A stretch of DNA of 64,000 nucleotides, from assembly GCA_003583745.1 (NCBI GenBank), contig QXPY01000002.1:310001-374000 (forward strand). Reading direction: 5' to 3'. The notes beneath the pieces are model-generated. The model was not told where the DNA came from. It did no database searches and saw nothing but the letters and a program-made list of their open reading frames with translations. Within the stretch, counting starts at the first letter, position 1, and every line of letters starts with the position of its first letter. Below, piece after piece: positions 10,166 to 20,299 of the stretch. The position numbers and the translations under genes are program-made. Origin of the DNA: Rhodocyclales bacterium GT-UBC. GTDB taxonomy: Bacteria > Pseudomonadota > Gammaproteobacteria > Burkholderiales > Rhodocyclaceae.

Positions 10166-10534
10166 TTACAGCACTTCTGGAGCCAGCGACACGATCTTCA
10201 TGAAACGCTCGGTACGCAGTTCGCGGGTTACCGGGCCAAAGATGCGCGTGCCAATCGGCTCGAGCTTGTTGTTGAGAAGAACTGCGGCATTGCCATCAAA
10301 GCGAACCAGCGAACCATCAGGACGACGAACACCCTTGGCGGTACGAACCACCACCGCGTTATAAACATCACCCTTTTTGACGCGACCGCGCGGCGCAGCA
10401 TCCTTGATGCTGACCTTAATGATGTCACCAATGCTCGCATAGCGGCGCTTGGATCCACCCAGCACTTTGATACACATTACTGAACGAGCACCGGTATTAT
10501 CGGCGACGTCCAGAGTCGTCTGCATCTGAATCAT
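10166..10534 (-). CDS. rplN: 50S ribosomal protein L14
   Basis: 122 residues; [19 protein letters not shown] and [18 protein letters not shown] are the L14 signatures. It forms intersubunit bridges. This is the first gene of the spc group and is separated from rpsQ by 156 bases that hold a terminator and a promoter. Confidence 0.99.
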   Translation of the reverse strand: MIQMQTTLDVADNTGARSVMCIKVLGGSKRRYASIGDIIKVSIKDAAPRGRVKKGDVYNAVVVRTAKGVRRPDGSLVRFDGNAAVLLNNKLEPIGTRIFGPVTRELRTERFMKIVSLAPEVL

Positions 10535-10626
10535 TTAATTTAACTCCAACTTAACCCGCCTAGGCGGTCAGTCTTGGAACCCGTACGGGTCGAACACCTT
10601 TGCCAACCACCAGGAGGGTAGCTTGC

Positions 10627-10657
10627 AAAAAAGAAGCCGGATTATACCGGCTTCTTT
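10627..10657 (-). terminator. Rho-independent terminator of the S10 operon (rpsQ/rplN junction)
   Basis: Perfect 11-base arms (10630-10640 and 10647-10657) with a 6-base loop, followed on the minus strand by six T residues. It stands 33 bases after the rpsQ stop and should end most S10 transcripts. The loop itself reads TATAAT on the minus strand. Confidence 0.8.
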
Positions 10658-10670
10658 AACTCTTACGCAA
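10641..10670 (-). promoter_or_regulatory. Predicted sigma70 promoter of the spc operon, embedded in the S10 terminator
   Basis: On the minus strand TTGCGT (10665-10670) is followed after 18 bases by a perfect TATAAT (10641-10646) that forms the loop of the terminator hairpin. Transcription would start near 10634, inside the 3' arm. New transcripts would lack the 5' arm and could not be stopped by this terminator. The leader to rplN would be about 100 bases. Confidence 0.6.
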
Positions 10671-10690
10671 GCGTATTTAGAAAACTTTCG

Positions 10691-10957
10691 TTATACAACG
10701 ATAGCTTTTTCCAAAACGCTGGTAACTGCCCATGTCTTGGTGCGGGAAACCGGGCGGGTTTCGACGATCTCAACCAGATCACCGGCCTTTGCGGTATTGC
10801 CCTCATTATGAGCATGGTACTTCTTCGAACGAACCATCACCTTGCCGTACATCGGGTGCTTGACCTTACGCTCGACAAGAACGGTAACCGTCTTTTCCAT
10901 CTTGTCGCTGACTACGCGACCAATCAGGGTACGTTTGATACTGGTGGTTTCGCTCAT
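10691..10957 (-). CDS. rpsQ: 30S ribosomal protein S17
   Basis: 88 residues, an OB fold with the [22 protein letters not shown] start and [18 protein letters not shown]. It binds 16S rRNA early in assembly. Its ATG overlaps the rpmC stop in a 4-base ATGA, so the two are translationally coupled. It is the last gene before the S10/spc junction. Confidence 0.98.
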   Translation of the reverse strand: MSETTSIKRTLIGRVVSDKMEKTVTVLVERKVKHPMYGKVMVRSKKYHAHNEGNTAKAGDLVEIVETRPVSRTKTWAVTSVLEKAIVV

Positions 10958-11148
10958 TGCTGCACCGCCTTTTCACGAATAAGCGTGCGGACGCGAGCGA
11001 TGTCACGACGCACCTTGGACATTTGGCTGGTATTGGACAACTGCTGAGTAGCAAGTTGCATACGCAGGCCGAACTGGGCCTTCAAAAGATCCAGCAGTTC
11101 CTTGTTGAGCTCGTCCACGCTCTTGGTTCTCAGTTCACTAGCTTTCAT
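10954..11148 (-). CDS. rpmC: 50S ribosomal protein L29
   Basis: 64 residues forming two antiparallel helices ([41 protein letters not shown]). It lies at the tunnel exit next to L23. It is placed between rplP (2-base spacer) and rpsQ (4-base overlap). Confidence 0.98.
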   Translation of the reverse strand: MKASELRTKSVDELNKELLDLLKAQFGLRMQLATQQLSNTSQMSKVRRDIARVRTLIREKAVQQ

Positions 11149-11150
11149 GA

Positions 11151-11564
11151 TTACCCCAGATGACGAGTAACGAAGGTGGTCGGGATCGGCAGCTTGGCAG
11201 CAGCCAGGGCAAATGCCTCGCGTGCCAGCGCTTCATTGACGCCGTCCATTTCGTACAGAACCTTGCCCGGCTGGATTTCGGCGACCCAATACTCCGGGCT
11301 ACCCTTACCGTTACCCATCCGAACTTCCGCCGGCTTCTTCGAAATCGGCTTATCCGGGAAGATACGAATCCAGATACGACCACCACGCTTGATATGACGG
11401 GTCATGGCACGACGAGCCGCTTCAATCTGACGCGCAGTCAAACGACCGCGACCGATCGCCTTGAGACCCCACTCGCCAAACGAAACCTTCGTTCCACGGG
11501 TCGCCAGACCTTCGTTACGGCCTTTATGCTCCTTACGGAACTTGCGACGATTTGGTTGCAACAT
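11151..11564 (-). CDS. rplP: 50S ribosomal protein L16
   Basis: 137 residues; [17 protein letters not shown] and [20 protein letters not shown] are diagnostic. L16 organises the A-site region of the large subunit. Its start codon immediately follows the rpsC stop with no spacer. Confidence 0.99.
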   Translation of the reverse strand: MLQPNRRKFRKEHKGRNEGLATRGTKVSFGEWGLKAIGRGRLTARQIEAARRAMTRHIKRGGRIWIRIFPDKPISKKPAEVRMGNGKGSPEYWVAEIQPGKVLYEMDGVNEALAREAFALAAAKLPIPTTFVTRHLG

Positions 11565-12350
11565 TTAGGCACCTGCCTTTCTTACGCGCTTTGCCGCCAC
11601 ACCGTCACCCTCAGGTTTTTTTACCGTACGGGTGCGCGGCTTGTCGCCCTCGGGACGACCAGCATTGCGACGCGGCTTGCGATCATCAGCAGCCGGTTCG
11701 ACAACTTCAGGCTGCTCGTTGCGATCCAGCATATCACCCTTGTAAACCCAGACCTTGATACCGATGATGCCGTACGTGGTCAGAGCTTCGGAGGTTGCGT
11801 AGTCGATATTGGCACGCAGCGTATGAAGCGGCACGCGGCCTTCGCGATACCATTCGCTGCGAGCGATTTCGGCACCGTTTAGACGGCCAGCGCTCATGAC
11901 CTTGATACCCTGGGCACCGAGGCGCATAGCATTTTGCATCGCGCGCTTCATGGCACGACGGAACATGATGCGCTTTTCGAGTTGCTGGGCGATCGAGTCG
12001 GCGATCAACTGAGCATCAACTTCCGGCTTGCGGATTTCCTCAATCGACACATGAACGGGAACGCCCATGATGCGCTGAAGGTCCGAACGCAGTTGTTCGA
12101 TGTCTTCGCCCTTCTTGCCGATAACCACACCAGGACGAGCGGAGAAAACGGTGACGCGAGCGTTCTTGGCCGGACGCTCGATCAGTACACGACCAACCGA
12201 AGCATGAGCCAGCTTACGCTTCAGGTATTCGCGAACCTTGATGTCTTCGTTCAGCATACCCGGGAAGTCCTTGCTGGCAGCATACCAACGCGAACTCCAA
12301 TTTTTGGTGACTGCCAGGCGGAAGCCAGTCGGATGAATTTTCTGTCCCAT
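11565..12350 (-). CDS. rpsC: 30S ribosomal protein S3 with basic C-terminal extension
   Basis: 261 residues. The KH domain ([26 protein letters not shown]) and the C-terminal S3 fold ([29 protein letters not shown]) are intact. Beyond the usual end (about residue 210) it has roughly 50 extra residues rich in Arg, Lys, Pro and acidic residues, probably disordered. S3 lies at the mRNA entry and takes part in helicase activity. Confidence 0.98.
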   Translation of the reverse strand: MGQKIHPTGFRLAVTKNWSSRWYAASKDFPGMLNEDIKVREYLKRKLAHASVGRVLIERPAKNARVTVFSARPGVVIGKKGEDIEQLRSDLQRIMGVPVHVSIEEIRKPEVDAQLIADSIAQQLEKRIMFRRAMKRAMQNAMRLGAQGIKVMSAGRLNGAEIARSEWYREGRVPLHTLRANIDYATSEALTTYGIIGIKVWVYKGDMLDRNEQPEVVEPAADDRKPRRNAGRPEGDKPRTRTVKKPEGDGVAAKRVRKAGA

Positions 12351-12359
12351 GGCTCTTCC

Positions 12360-12689
12360 TTAGTTACCAACGGTCAGATAAATATGGCAGGTCGGCTTGC
12401 TGATCCGATTGCCACGACCCTTGGCGCGAGCGGTGAAACGCTTGAGCACCATGCCTTTTTCGACGTAAATGACTTTTACCTTCAGTTCGTCGATGTCGGC
12501 GCCATCATTGTGCTCAGCGTTGGCAATTGCCGACTCCAGCACCTTTTTGACAATACCAGCCCCCTTTTTCGGGGAGAAAGCCAGGATATTCAGAGCCTGA
12601 CCAACCGGCTTGCCGCGCACCAGGTCGGCAACGAGGCGACCCTTTTGCGCAGAGAGGCGAACGCCCCGTAGACTTGCACGAGTTTCCAT
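12360..12689 (-). CDS. rplV: 50S ribosomal protein L22
   Basis: 109 residues; [19 protein letters not shown] and the beta-hairpin region ending in [19 protein letters not shown], which lines the peptide exit tunnel. The tunnel loop looks standard. It sits between rpsS and rpsC. Confidence 0.99.
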   Translation of the reverse strand: METRASLRGVRLSAQKGRLVADLVRGKPVGQALNILAFSPKKGAGIVKKVLESAIANAEHNDGADIDELKVKVIYVEKGMVLKRFTARAKGRGNRISKPTCHIYLTVGN

Positions 12690-12698
12690 GTCAGCTCC

Positions 12699-12974
12699 TT
12701 ACTTCTTGGCCTTCTTGCCGGCGGTGTGACCCTTGAACGTACGGGTCAGCGAAAACTCGCCGAGCTTGTGACCGACCATATTCTCGGTGACGAACACCGG
12801 GATATGCTGCTTGCCATTGTGGACCGCGATCGTCAAACCGATAAACTCGGGGAGGATCGTCGAACGACGCGACCAGGTCTTGATCGGGCGCTTGTCGCCT
12901 GTGCTGCGAACTGCTTCGACTTTGTCGATCAGATACGCATCAACAAACGGGCCCTTTTTCAGAGAACGTCCCAT
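12699..12974 (-). CDS. rpsS: 30S ribosomal protein S19
   Basis: 91 residues; [12 protein letters not shown], the [15 protein letters not shown] stretch and the final [12 protein letters not shown] are the S19 hallmarks. It lies in the 30S head next to S13. The spacer to rplB is 10 bases. Confidence 0.99.
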   Translation of the reverse strand: MGRSLKKGPFVDAYLIDKVEAVRSTGDKRPIKTWSRRSTILPEFIGLTIAVHNGKQHIPVFVTENMVGHKLGEFSLTRTFKGHTAGKKAKK

Positions 12975-12984
12975 TTCCTACCCC

Positions 12985-13812
12985 TTAACGCTTATGACGA
13001 CGCGACACGATCATGCTATCCGTGCGCTTGTTCTTGCGAGTGCGATAACCCTTGGTGGGCTGACCCCACGGATTAACCGGCACACGACCTTCGCCGGTAC
13101 GGCCTTCGCCACCGCCGTGCGGGTGATCGATCGGATTCATTGCCGTACCACGTACGGTCGGACGAACACCGCGCCAACGCATTGCGCCGGCCTTACCGAA
13201 CTTGCGAAGATTATTTTCTTCGTTACCCACTTCACCAATGGTCGCGCGGCACTCGACATGAACGCGACGAACCTCACCCGAACGCAGACGAATCTGCGCG
13301 TAGATGCCTTCGCGAGCCAGCAACTGGGCCGACGTACCGGCCGAGCGGGCCAACTGAGCACCTTTACCCGGCAGCATCTCGACGCAACAAATGGTCGTAC
13401 CGACCGGAATATTGCGAATCGGAAGCGCATTGCCAGACTTGATCGGGGCCTCGGAACCGCTCATGACTTGCTGGCCGACGACCATGCCCTTATTGGCGAT
13501 GATGTAACGACGCTCACCGTCGGCATAGCACAGGAGAGCGATATTTGCCGTGCGGTTAGGATCGTATTCCAGACGCTCAACCTTGGCAGGAACACCGTCC
13601 TTGGTACGCTTGAAATCAATAATGCGGTACGACTGCTTATGACCGCCACCCTGGTGACGAACGGTAACGCGACCGTTATTGTTGCGACCGGCATTGCCAG
13701 ACTTTGCCTCAACCAGCGCAGCAAACGGCTTGCCTTTATGCAGGTTCGCATTGACGACCTGCACCACGGCACGACGGCCCGGGGAAGTCGGCTTGACTTT
13801 AACGAGTGCCAT
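12985..13812 (-). CDS. rplB: 50S ribosomal protein L2
   Basis: 275 residues. The C-terminal HPHGGGEGR motif, which holds a His important near the peptidyl-transferase centre, is present, as is the basic N-terminus. The start ATG overlaps the rplW stop by one base (TAATG), which suggests reinitiation. Confidence 0.99.
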   Translation of the reverse strand: MALVKVKPTSPGRRAVVQVVNANLHKGKPFAALVEAKSGNAGRNNNGRVTVRHQGGGHKQSYRIIDFKRTKDGVPAKVERLEYDPNRTANIALLCYADGERRYIIANKGMVVGQQVMSGSEAPIKSGNALPIRNIPVGTTICCVEMLPGKGAQLARSAGTSAQLLAREGIYAQIRLRSGEVRRVHVECRATIGEVGNEENNLRKFGKAGAMRWRGVRPTVRGTAMNPIDHPHGGGEGRTGEGRVPVNPWGQPTKGYRTRKNKRTDSMIVSRRHKR

Positions 13813-14114
13813 TAGGCATTCCCCCCTTCAACAAAATTGATTTCCTGACCCGGCTTAAGGCTAACGTAAGCCTTCTTCCAGCCTTTCCGACGGCCAACGG
13901 TGCCTTTGAAGCGCTTGACCTTACCCTTGACGTTGGCAACCTGGACGGCTTCGACCTCAACCTTGAACAGCAACTCGACCGCGGCCTTGATTTCCGGCTT
14001 GGTAGCATCGGAAGCAACGCGGAAGATTACCTGTTCGTGCTTTTCAGCAATGTAGGTAGCCTTCTCGGAGATTTGCGGTGCGAGCAGCACCTGCATCAGA
14101 CGTTGTTGATTCAT
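13812..14114 (-). CDS. rplW: 50S ribosomal protein L23
   Basis: 100 residues starting [22 protein letters not shown] two codons upstream keeps the frame open, but the ATG at 14114 has AGGAG 8 bases before it and forms an ATGA overlap with the rplD stop. L23 is at the tunnel exit and docks trigger factor and SRP. Confidence 0.98.
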   Translation of the reverse strand: MNQQRLMQVLLAPQISEKATYIAEKHEQVIFRVASDATKPEIKAAVELLFKVEVEAVQVANVKGKVKRFKGTVGRRKGWKKAYVSLKPGQEINFVEGGNA

Positions 14115-14734
14115 CCCCACATCTCCTCGAACTTGGCCACGGCGTTCTTGGTGACCAGAACCTTGGCGAAGCGAACCAGCGAAACCGGATCAGCCTCTTG
14201 AGCCTCGAGAACCAGAACATTGGGCAGATTGCGCGAAGAGAGATACAGGTTCTCGCTCAGCACATCCGTAATGACCAGAAGATTGCCTTCCAGACCCATA
14301 CCCTTGAGCTTTTGCGAAAAAAGCTTGGTCTTGGGCGCATCGATGGACAAATCATCGACAACGATCAGACGATCCTGACGGGCCAACTCGGAGAGGATCG
14401 CAGCCATGCCGGCGCGGAACATCTTCTTATTAACCTTCTGGCTGAAATTTTCGTCGGGCGAATTCGGGAAAATCCGACCGCCCCCACGCCACAGCGGGCT
14501 GCCATTGGAGCCGGCACGAGCACGACCCGTACCCTTTTGGCGCCACGGCTTGGTGGTGGTATGACGAACTTCCGAACGATCCTTCTGCTGACGATCACCC
14601 GAACGTGCATTTGCCTGATAGGCAACGACGATCTGGTGCACCAGCGCTTCATTGAAGTCACGACCGAAAAGCACGTCGGAAGCCTGCAGCTTTGCCGCCT
14701 CCTGACCCTGCTCGTTAATTACCTTGAGTTCCAT
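14111..14734 (-). CDS. rplD: 50S ribosomal protein L4
   Basis: 207 residues. The extended tunnel loop ([21 protein letters not shown]) and the flanking globular domain with [20 protein letters not shown] are typical. In E. coli L4 represses the S10 operon through its leader, but the leader space before rpsJ here is short. Confidence 0.99.
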   Translation of the reverse strand: MELKVINEQGQEAAKLQASDVLFGRDFNEALVHQIVVAYQANARSGDRQQKDRSEVRHTTTKPWRQKGTGRARAGSNGSPLWRGGGRIFPNSPDENFSQKVNKKMFRAGMAAILSELARQDRLIVVDDLSIDAPKTKLFSQKLKGMGLEGNLLVITDVLSENLYLSSRNLPNVLVLEAQEADPVSLVRFAKVLVTKNAVAKFEEMWG

Positions 14735-14743
14735 GTCGCCCCC

Positions 14744-15382
14744 TTAAGCCTTGACTGCCGGACGCACGACGACGTCAGCACCCTTGGCACCCGGAACGGC
14801 GCCACGAACCAGCAGAAGCTGGCGCTCGGTATCGACACGAACAATCGTCAAGCCCTGCATCGTGGACTGGACATCACCCAGATGGCCAGCCATGCGCTTA
14901 CCCGGAAAAACACGACCCGGATCCTGCGCCATACCAATGGAACCCGGCGCATTGTGCGAAACCGAGTTACCGTGGGAAGCACGATTGGAGCTGAAATTGT
15001 GACGCTTGATGCCACCCTGGAAACCCTTACCGATCGAAGTACCGGTCACATCGACTTTTTGCCCTTCGGCAAAAATCGTGACCGCCACCTGATCACCAGC
15101 CTTGAAAGAGGCCAGCTGCTCAGCATCGATACGGAATTCCTTGAGCACGTGACCGGCTTCCACACCCGCCTTGGCCAGATGGCCAGCAGCAGGCTTGGAA
15201 ACACGGGAGGCACGGCGCTTGCCGAATGCGACCTGAATGGCTGCGTAGCCATCGATCTCCGGCGTTTTGACTTGGGTCACGCGATTATTGGACACGTCAA
15301 GCACAGTTACCGGAATGGACGCGCCATCCTCGGCAAAAATGCGAGTCATGCCAACCTTGCGACCAACAAGGCCTAGACTCAT
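14744..15382 (-). CDS. rplC: 50S ribosomal protein L3
   Basis: 212 residues beginning [16 protein letters not shown]. The ATG at 15382 has AGGAG 7 bases upstream; the five extra upstream codons in frame are not supported. The [19 protein letters not shown] loop reaches toward the peptidyl-transferase centre and carries the Gln-methylation region, although the residue usual there was not checked. Confidence 0.98.
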   Translation of the reverse strand: MSLGLVGRKVGMTRIFAEDGASIPVTVLDVSNNRVTQVKTPEIDGYAAIQVAFGKRRASRVSKPAAGHLAKAGVEAGHVLKEFRIDAEQLASFKAGDQVAVTIFAEGQKVDVTGTSIGKGFQGGIKRHNFSSNRASHGNSVSHNAPGSIGMAQDPGRVFPGKRMAGHLGDVQSTMQGLTIVRVDTERQLLLVRGAVPGAKGADVVVRPAVKA

Positions 15383-15491
15383 GGTTATTCTCCTCATCGC
15401 CGGCTGCGATTGGCCGGTCGATGTAAAACAACAAATGGGCAGCCGTCGCCGGCCACCCCCGAAAGGCGCGGATTATATCCGCAACCCTTAA

Positions 15492-15803
15492 TTACTGCAA
15501 CTTGATTTCGACGTCGACACCAGCCGGCAGATCCAGCTTCATCAAGGCATCAACGGTTTTGTCGGTCGGATCAACGATATCCATCAAACGCAGATGGGTA
15601 CGGATTTCCAACTGATCACGGGAAGCCTTGTTGACGTGCGGCGAGCGCAGGATGTCAAAACGCTGCTTGCGGGTCGGCAGCGGCACGGGACCACGAACAA
15701 CGGCACCGGTACGCTTGGCAGTTTCGACGATTTCCTGAGCAGACTGATCGATCAGACGATAGTCGAATGCCTTCAGACGGATACGGATTTTTTGACTTTG
15801 CAT
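15492..15803 (-). CDS. rpsJ: 30S ribosomal protein S10 (NusE)
   Basis: 103 residues, [21 protein letters not shown]. It is both a 30S head protein and the NusE antitermination factor that pairs with NusB and NusG. The ATG at 15803 gives the exact family length; four upstream in-frame codons were dropped. It follows tuf by only 61 bases, and rplC follows after 109 bases. Confidence 0.98.
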   Translation of the reverse strand: MQSQKIRIRLKAFDYRLIDQSAQEIVETAKRTGAVVRGPVPLPTRKQRFDILRSPHVNKASRDQLEIRTHLRLMDIVDPTDKTVDALMKLDLPAGVDVEIKLQ

Positions 15804-15823
15804 TTTGGCTTCCAAAGAACGAT

Positions 15824-15847
15824 GGGGCCGGCGATTATGCCAGCCCC
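15824..15847 (-). promoter_or_regulatory. Hairpin with candidate extended -10 between tuf and rpsJ
   Basis: On the minus strand a 9-base stem (arms 15839-15847 and 15824-15832, one G-T pair) encloses the loop. TGG followed by CATAAT (-10 at 15834-15839) overlaps loop and stem. No good -35 lies at 17 bases; a TTGCTC stands 19 bases away. It may be a weak S10 promoter or only an intercistronic hairpin. Confidence 0.35.
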
Positions 15848-15864
15848 GATTTCAAAAAGAGCAA

Positions 15865-17055
<1,191 letters not shown>

Positions 17056-17072
17056 TATCGGTTCTCCAGCAA

Positions 17073-19166
17073 TTACTTCTTGTTAATGACAGCCTCGGCG
17101 ACGTTCTTCGGCGCTTCGGTGTAGTGCTTGAATTCCATCGAGTAGGTAGCACGACCTTGCGACAACGAACGCAGGGAGGTCGAGTAGCCAAACATCTCGG
17201 ACAGCGGAACTTCGGCCTTGACGAGCTTGATGCCGCCGACCTGATCTTCCATACCCTGAACGATGCCGCGACGCGAAGAAAGGTCGCCCATGACGTTGCC
17301 CATGTAGTCTTCCGGGGTTTCGACCTCGACCGCCATCATCGGCTCAAGCAGGGTCGGACTCGCCTTCTTCATACCTTCCTTGAAGGCCATCGAAGCGGCC
17401 ATCCGGAATGCATTTTCGTTCGAGTCAACGTCGTGGTAGGAACCATCGAACAGCGTGAACTTGATATCAACAACCGGGAAGCCAGCCAGAACACCACTGG
17501 TAATCGCATCGCGCAAGCCTTTGTCGACCGCCGGAATGAATTCGCGCGGAACGACGCCGCCCTTGATGGCATCGACGAACTCATAGCCTTTGCCAGCCTC
17601 GTTCGGCTCAATCTTGAGCCAGACGTGACCGAACTGACCACGACCACCAGACTGCTTGACGAACTTGCCTTCCTGCTCAACCGACTTCTTGATGCATTCA
17701 CGGTAGGCAACCTGAGGTGCACCAACGGAAGCATCAACGTTGAATTCGCGACGCATACGGTCAACCAGAATTTCCAGGTGGAGTTCGCCCATACCGGAAA
17801 TGATGGTCTGACCCGATTCTTCATCGGTACGCACGCGGAAAGACGGATCCTCCTGAGCCAGACGCCCCAGCGCCAGGCCCATCTTTTCTTGGTCAGCCTT
17901 GGTCTTCGGCTCAACAGCAACGTGAATCACCGGCTCCGGGAAAACCATGCGCTCAAGGGTGATGACATTGGCCGGATCGCACAGCGTGTCGCCAGTAGTG
18001 GCTTCCTTGAGACCAACAGCAGCAGCGATGTCACCAGCGCGCACTTCCTTGATTTCTTCGCGCTGATTGGCGTGCATCTGCAGAATACGCCCCAGACGCT
18101 CCTTACGACCCTTGACCGGGTTGTAAACGGTATCGCCCGAATTGATCACACCAGAGTAAACACGGAAGAAGATCAGCTGACCAACAAACGGGTCGGTCAT
18201 GATCTTGAAAGCCAGAGCCGAAAATGCCTCATCGTCAGCAGCGCGACGCTCGCCTTCGGATTCGTTCTCGAGAATCCCCTTGACCGGCGGAATATCAACC
18301 GGCGACGGGAGCAGCTCGATCACGGCGTCCAGCATCTTCTGCACACCCTTGTTCTTGAAAGCAGTACCGCACAGCATCGGCTGAATTTCGCAGGCGATGG
18401 TACGGGTGCGCAGACCGAAAATGATGTCAGCCTCGGACAACTCACCTTCTTCAAGGTACTTGTTCATCAGCTCTTCGGAAGCCTCGGCAGCAGCCTCGAC
18501 CATTTGTTCGCGCCAAGAGGCCGCATCGTCAGCCAGATCAGCCGGAATGTCGCGTGCTTCGTACTTCATGCCCTGCGAAGCTTCATCCCAGAAAATTGCC
18601 TTCATCTTGATCAGATCGACAACACCTTCGAACTTGTCTTCGGCACCGATAGGAATGACGATGGGCACCGGATTAGCCTTCAGACGCAGCTTGAGCTGAT
18701 CGACAACCTTGAAGAAGTTGGCACCGGAACGGTCCATCTTGTTCACGAAAGCGAGGCGCGGCACACCGTACTTGTTAGCCTGGCGCCAAACGGTTTCAGA
18801 CTGCGGCTGCACGCCACCAACGGCGCAATAGACCATACAGGCAGCATCAAGAACACGCATCGAGCGCTCAACTTCGATCGTGAAGTCGACGTGCCCCGGG
18901 GTGTCGATGATGTTGATGCGATGCGGCTGGAACTGCTTGTCCATACCGCTCCAGAAACAGGTGGTCGCAGCAGAGGTAATGGTGATACCGCGCTCTTGCT
19001 CCTGCTCCATCCAGTCCATGGTGGCGGCGCCATCATGCACTTCACCGATCTTGTGATTAACACCGGTGTAGTAAAGGATACGTTCAGTCGTCGTCGTCTT
19101 GCCGGCGTCGATGTGGGCGCTGATACCAATGTTGCGGTAGCGCTCGATGGGAGTTGTACGTGCCAC
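17073..19166 (-). CDS. fusA: Elongation factor G (GTG start)
   Basis: 697 residues with five domains: the GTPase ([34 protein letters not shown]), domain II, domain III, domain IV with the tip that enters the decoding centre, and domain V. It catalyses translocation and, with RRF, recycling. Initiation is at GTG 19166, 18 bases after the rpsG stop. Confidence 0.99.
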   Translation of the reverse strand: MARTTPIERYRNIGISAHIDAGKTTTTERILYYTGVNHKIGEVHDGAATMDWMEQEQERGITITSAATTCFWSGMDKQFQPHRINIIDTPGHVDFTIEVERSMRVLDAACMVYCAVGGVQPQSETVWRQANKYGVPRLAFVNKMDRSGANFFKVVDQLKLRLKANPVPIVIPIGAEDKFEGVVDLIKMKAIFWDEASQGMKYEARDIPADLADDAASWREQMVEAAAEASEELMNKYLEEGELSEADIIFGLRTRTIACEIQPMLCGTAFKNKGVQKMLDAVIELLPSPVDIPPVKGILENESEGERRAADDEAFSALAFKIMTDPFVGQLIFFRVYSGVINSGDTVYNPVKGRKERLGRILQMHANQREEIKEVRAGDIAAAVGLKEATTGDTLCDPANVITLERMVFPEPVIHVAVEPKTKADQEKMGLALGRLAQEDPSFRVRTDEESGQTIISGMGELHLEILVDRMRREFNVDASVGAPQVAYRECIKKSVEQEGKFVKQSGGRGQFGHVWLKIEPNEAGKGYEFVDAIKGGVVPREFIPAVDKGLRDAITSGVLAGFPVVDIKFTLFDGSYHDVDSNENAFRMAASMAFKEGMKKASPTLLEPMMAVEVETPEDYMGNVMGDLSSRRGIVQGMEDQVGGIKLVKAEVPLSEMFGYSTSLRSLSQGRATYSMEFKHYTEAPKNVAEAVINKK

Positions 19167-19184
19167 GTTAGTGCCCTTTGAAAA

Positions 19185-19655
19185 TTAGAAGCGGAAGTGA
19201 GCAAAAGCCTTGTTGGCTTCGGCCATACGGTGCACTTCGTCACGCTTCTTGACAGCACCACCGCGGTTTTCTGCGGCCTCCAGCATTTCAGCAGCCAGAC
19301 GCTGACCCATCGACTTTTCCGAACGCTTGCGAGCGGACTCGCGCAACCAGCGCATAGCCAGCGCTGCGCGACGGGCCGGACGGACTTCAACCGGCACTTG
19401 ATAGTTAGCACCACCAACACGACGGGACTTGACTTCAACCATCGGCTTGACGTTGCCCATGGCAGCACTGAACACCTCCAAGGGGTCCTTGCCACCCTTG
19501 GTGGTAATGATCTCGAAAGCGCCGTAAACAATACGCTCTGCGACGGACTTCTTGCCGCTTTGCATGATGGCATTAACAAACTTGGAAACTTCGACATTGC
19601 CAAACTTCGGGTCCGGCAGAATGTCACGTTTTGGTACTTCACGACGACGGGGCAT
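19185..19655 (-). CDS. rpsG: 30S ribosomal protein S7
   Basis: 156 residues, [20 protein letters not shown]. The ATG at 19655 gives the family length; six upstream codons were not kept. The basic N-terminal arm and the helix with [17 protein letters not shown] bind the 3' domain of 16S rRNA. In E. coli S7 represses the str operon by binding between rpsL and rpsG. Confidence 0.98.
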   Translation of the reverse strand: MPRRREVPKRDILPDPKFGNVEVSKFVNAIMQSGKKSVAERIVYGAFEIITTKGGKDPLEVFSAAMGNVKPMVEVKSRRVGGANYQVPVEVRPARRAALAMRWLRESARKRSEKSMGQRLAAEMLEAAENRGGAVKKRDEVHRMAEANKAFAHFRF

Positions 19656-19687
19656 ATTGACCTCTATAAACACGATTCAGTTGAAAA

Positions 19688-19714
19688 GCCGGGCTAGGGC
19701 AAAACCCTCCCGGC
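19688..19714 (-). promoter_or_regulatory. Intercistronic hairpin in rpsL-rpsG spacer (possible S7 target or attenuator)
   Basis: Outer arms gccggg/cccggc (19688-19693, 19709-19714) enclose an inner aggg/ccct pairing. On the minus strand TTTTC follows. In E. coli the S7 repressor site lies in the same spacer. The similarity is positional only; no S7 consensus was compared. Confidence 0.35.
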
Positions 19715-19764
19715 CTCTCCCGACCACCCAGGTGGATGGCCACTTACTTAAGCCACTTAAAAAA

Positions 19765-20142
19765 TCAAGCAGCCTTCGGACGCTTGGCACCGTACTTGGA
19801 ACGGGCCTGCTTACGATCTTTGACGCCCTGGGTATCCAGAGAGCCACGCACGGTGTGATAACGCACACCCGGCAAATCCTTGACACGACCACCACGAATC
19901 AGGACCACGGAGTGCTCCTGGAGGTTGTGGCCTTCACCACCAATGTACGAAATAACCTCGAAGCCATTGGTCAGACGAACCTTGCAAACCTTACGCAAAG
20001 CGGAGTTTGGCTTCTTCGGGGTGGTGGTATAAACACGAGTGCAAACACCGCGCTTTTGCGGGCACTTTTCCAGAGCAGGAACCTTGCTCTTGGTAACCTC
20101 GGCCACACGCGGCTTGCGCACGAGCTGGTTGATGGTCGGCAT
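19765..20142 (-). CDS. rpsL: 30S ribosomal protein S12
   Basis: 125 residues. The decoding-centre loops [13 protein letters not shown] and [13 protein letters not shown] are present, with the Lys residues (43 and 88 in E. coli numbering) whose change gives streptomycin resistance. The sequence therefore looks like the sensitive type. It is the first gene of the str operon, about 100 bases downstream of a strong promoter. Confidence 0.99.
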   Translation of the reverse strand: MPTINQLVRKPRVAEVTKSKVPALEKCPQKRGVCTRVYTTTPKKPNSALRKVCKVRLTNGFEVISYIGGEGHNLQEHSVVLIRGGRVKDLPGVRYHTVRGSLDTQGVKDRKQARSKYGAKRPKAA

Positions 20143-20245
20143 ATCAAACTTCCTTCAACAGCCGGGCACCCATACTTGGTGCACGACGGCAATTTTGTTA
20201 TCCAAAGCGGAGACAATGATTAGTCACCGCCGACAAAGACCATAG

Positions 20246-20274
20246 ATTCTATGGTTGATCAACCCCCATGTCAA
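20246..20274 (-). promoter_or_regulatory. Strong sigma70 promoter of the str operon
   Basis: Minus strand: a perfect TTGACA (20269-20274), a 17-base spacer and TAGAAT (20246-20251, five of six consensus). Start near 20239 leaves a leader of about 97 bases to rpsL. The -35 begins in the loop of the hairpin that follows rpoC (20261-20289), and the -10 lies in a second small inverted repeat (20240-20254). Confidence 0.75.
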
Positions 20275-20289
20275 CGAAGCATGGGGGTT
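20261..20289 (-). terminator. Hairpin after rpoC
   Basis: Perfect 10-base GC-rich arms (20261-20270 and 20280-20289) with a 9-base loop, beginning 11 bases after the rpoC stop. No T-run follows, so it is a weak or partial terminator, or an mRNA 3' end protector. Confidence 0.5.
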
Positions 20290-20299
20290 CCCTACGAAA

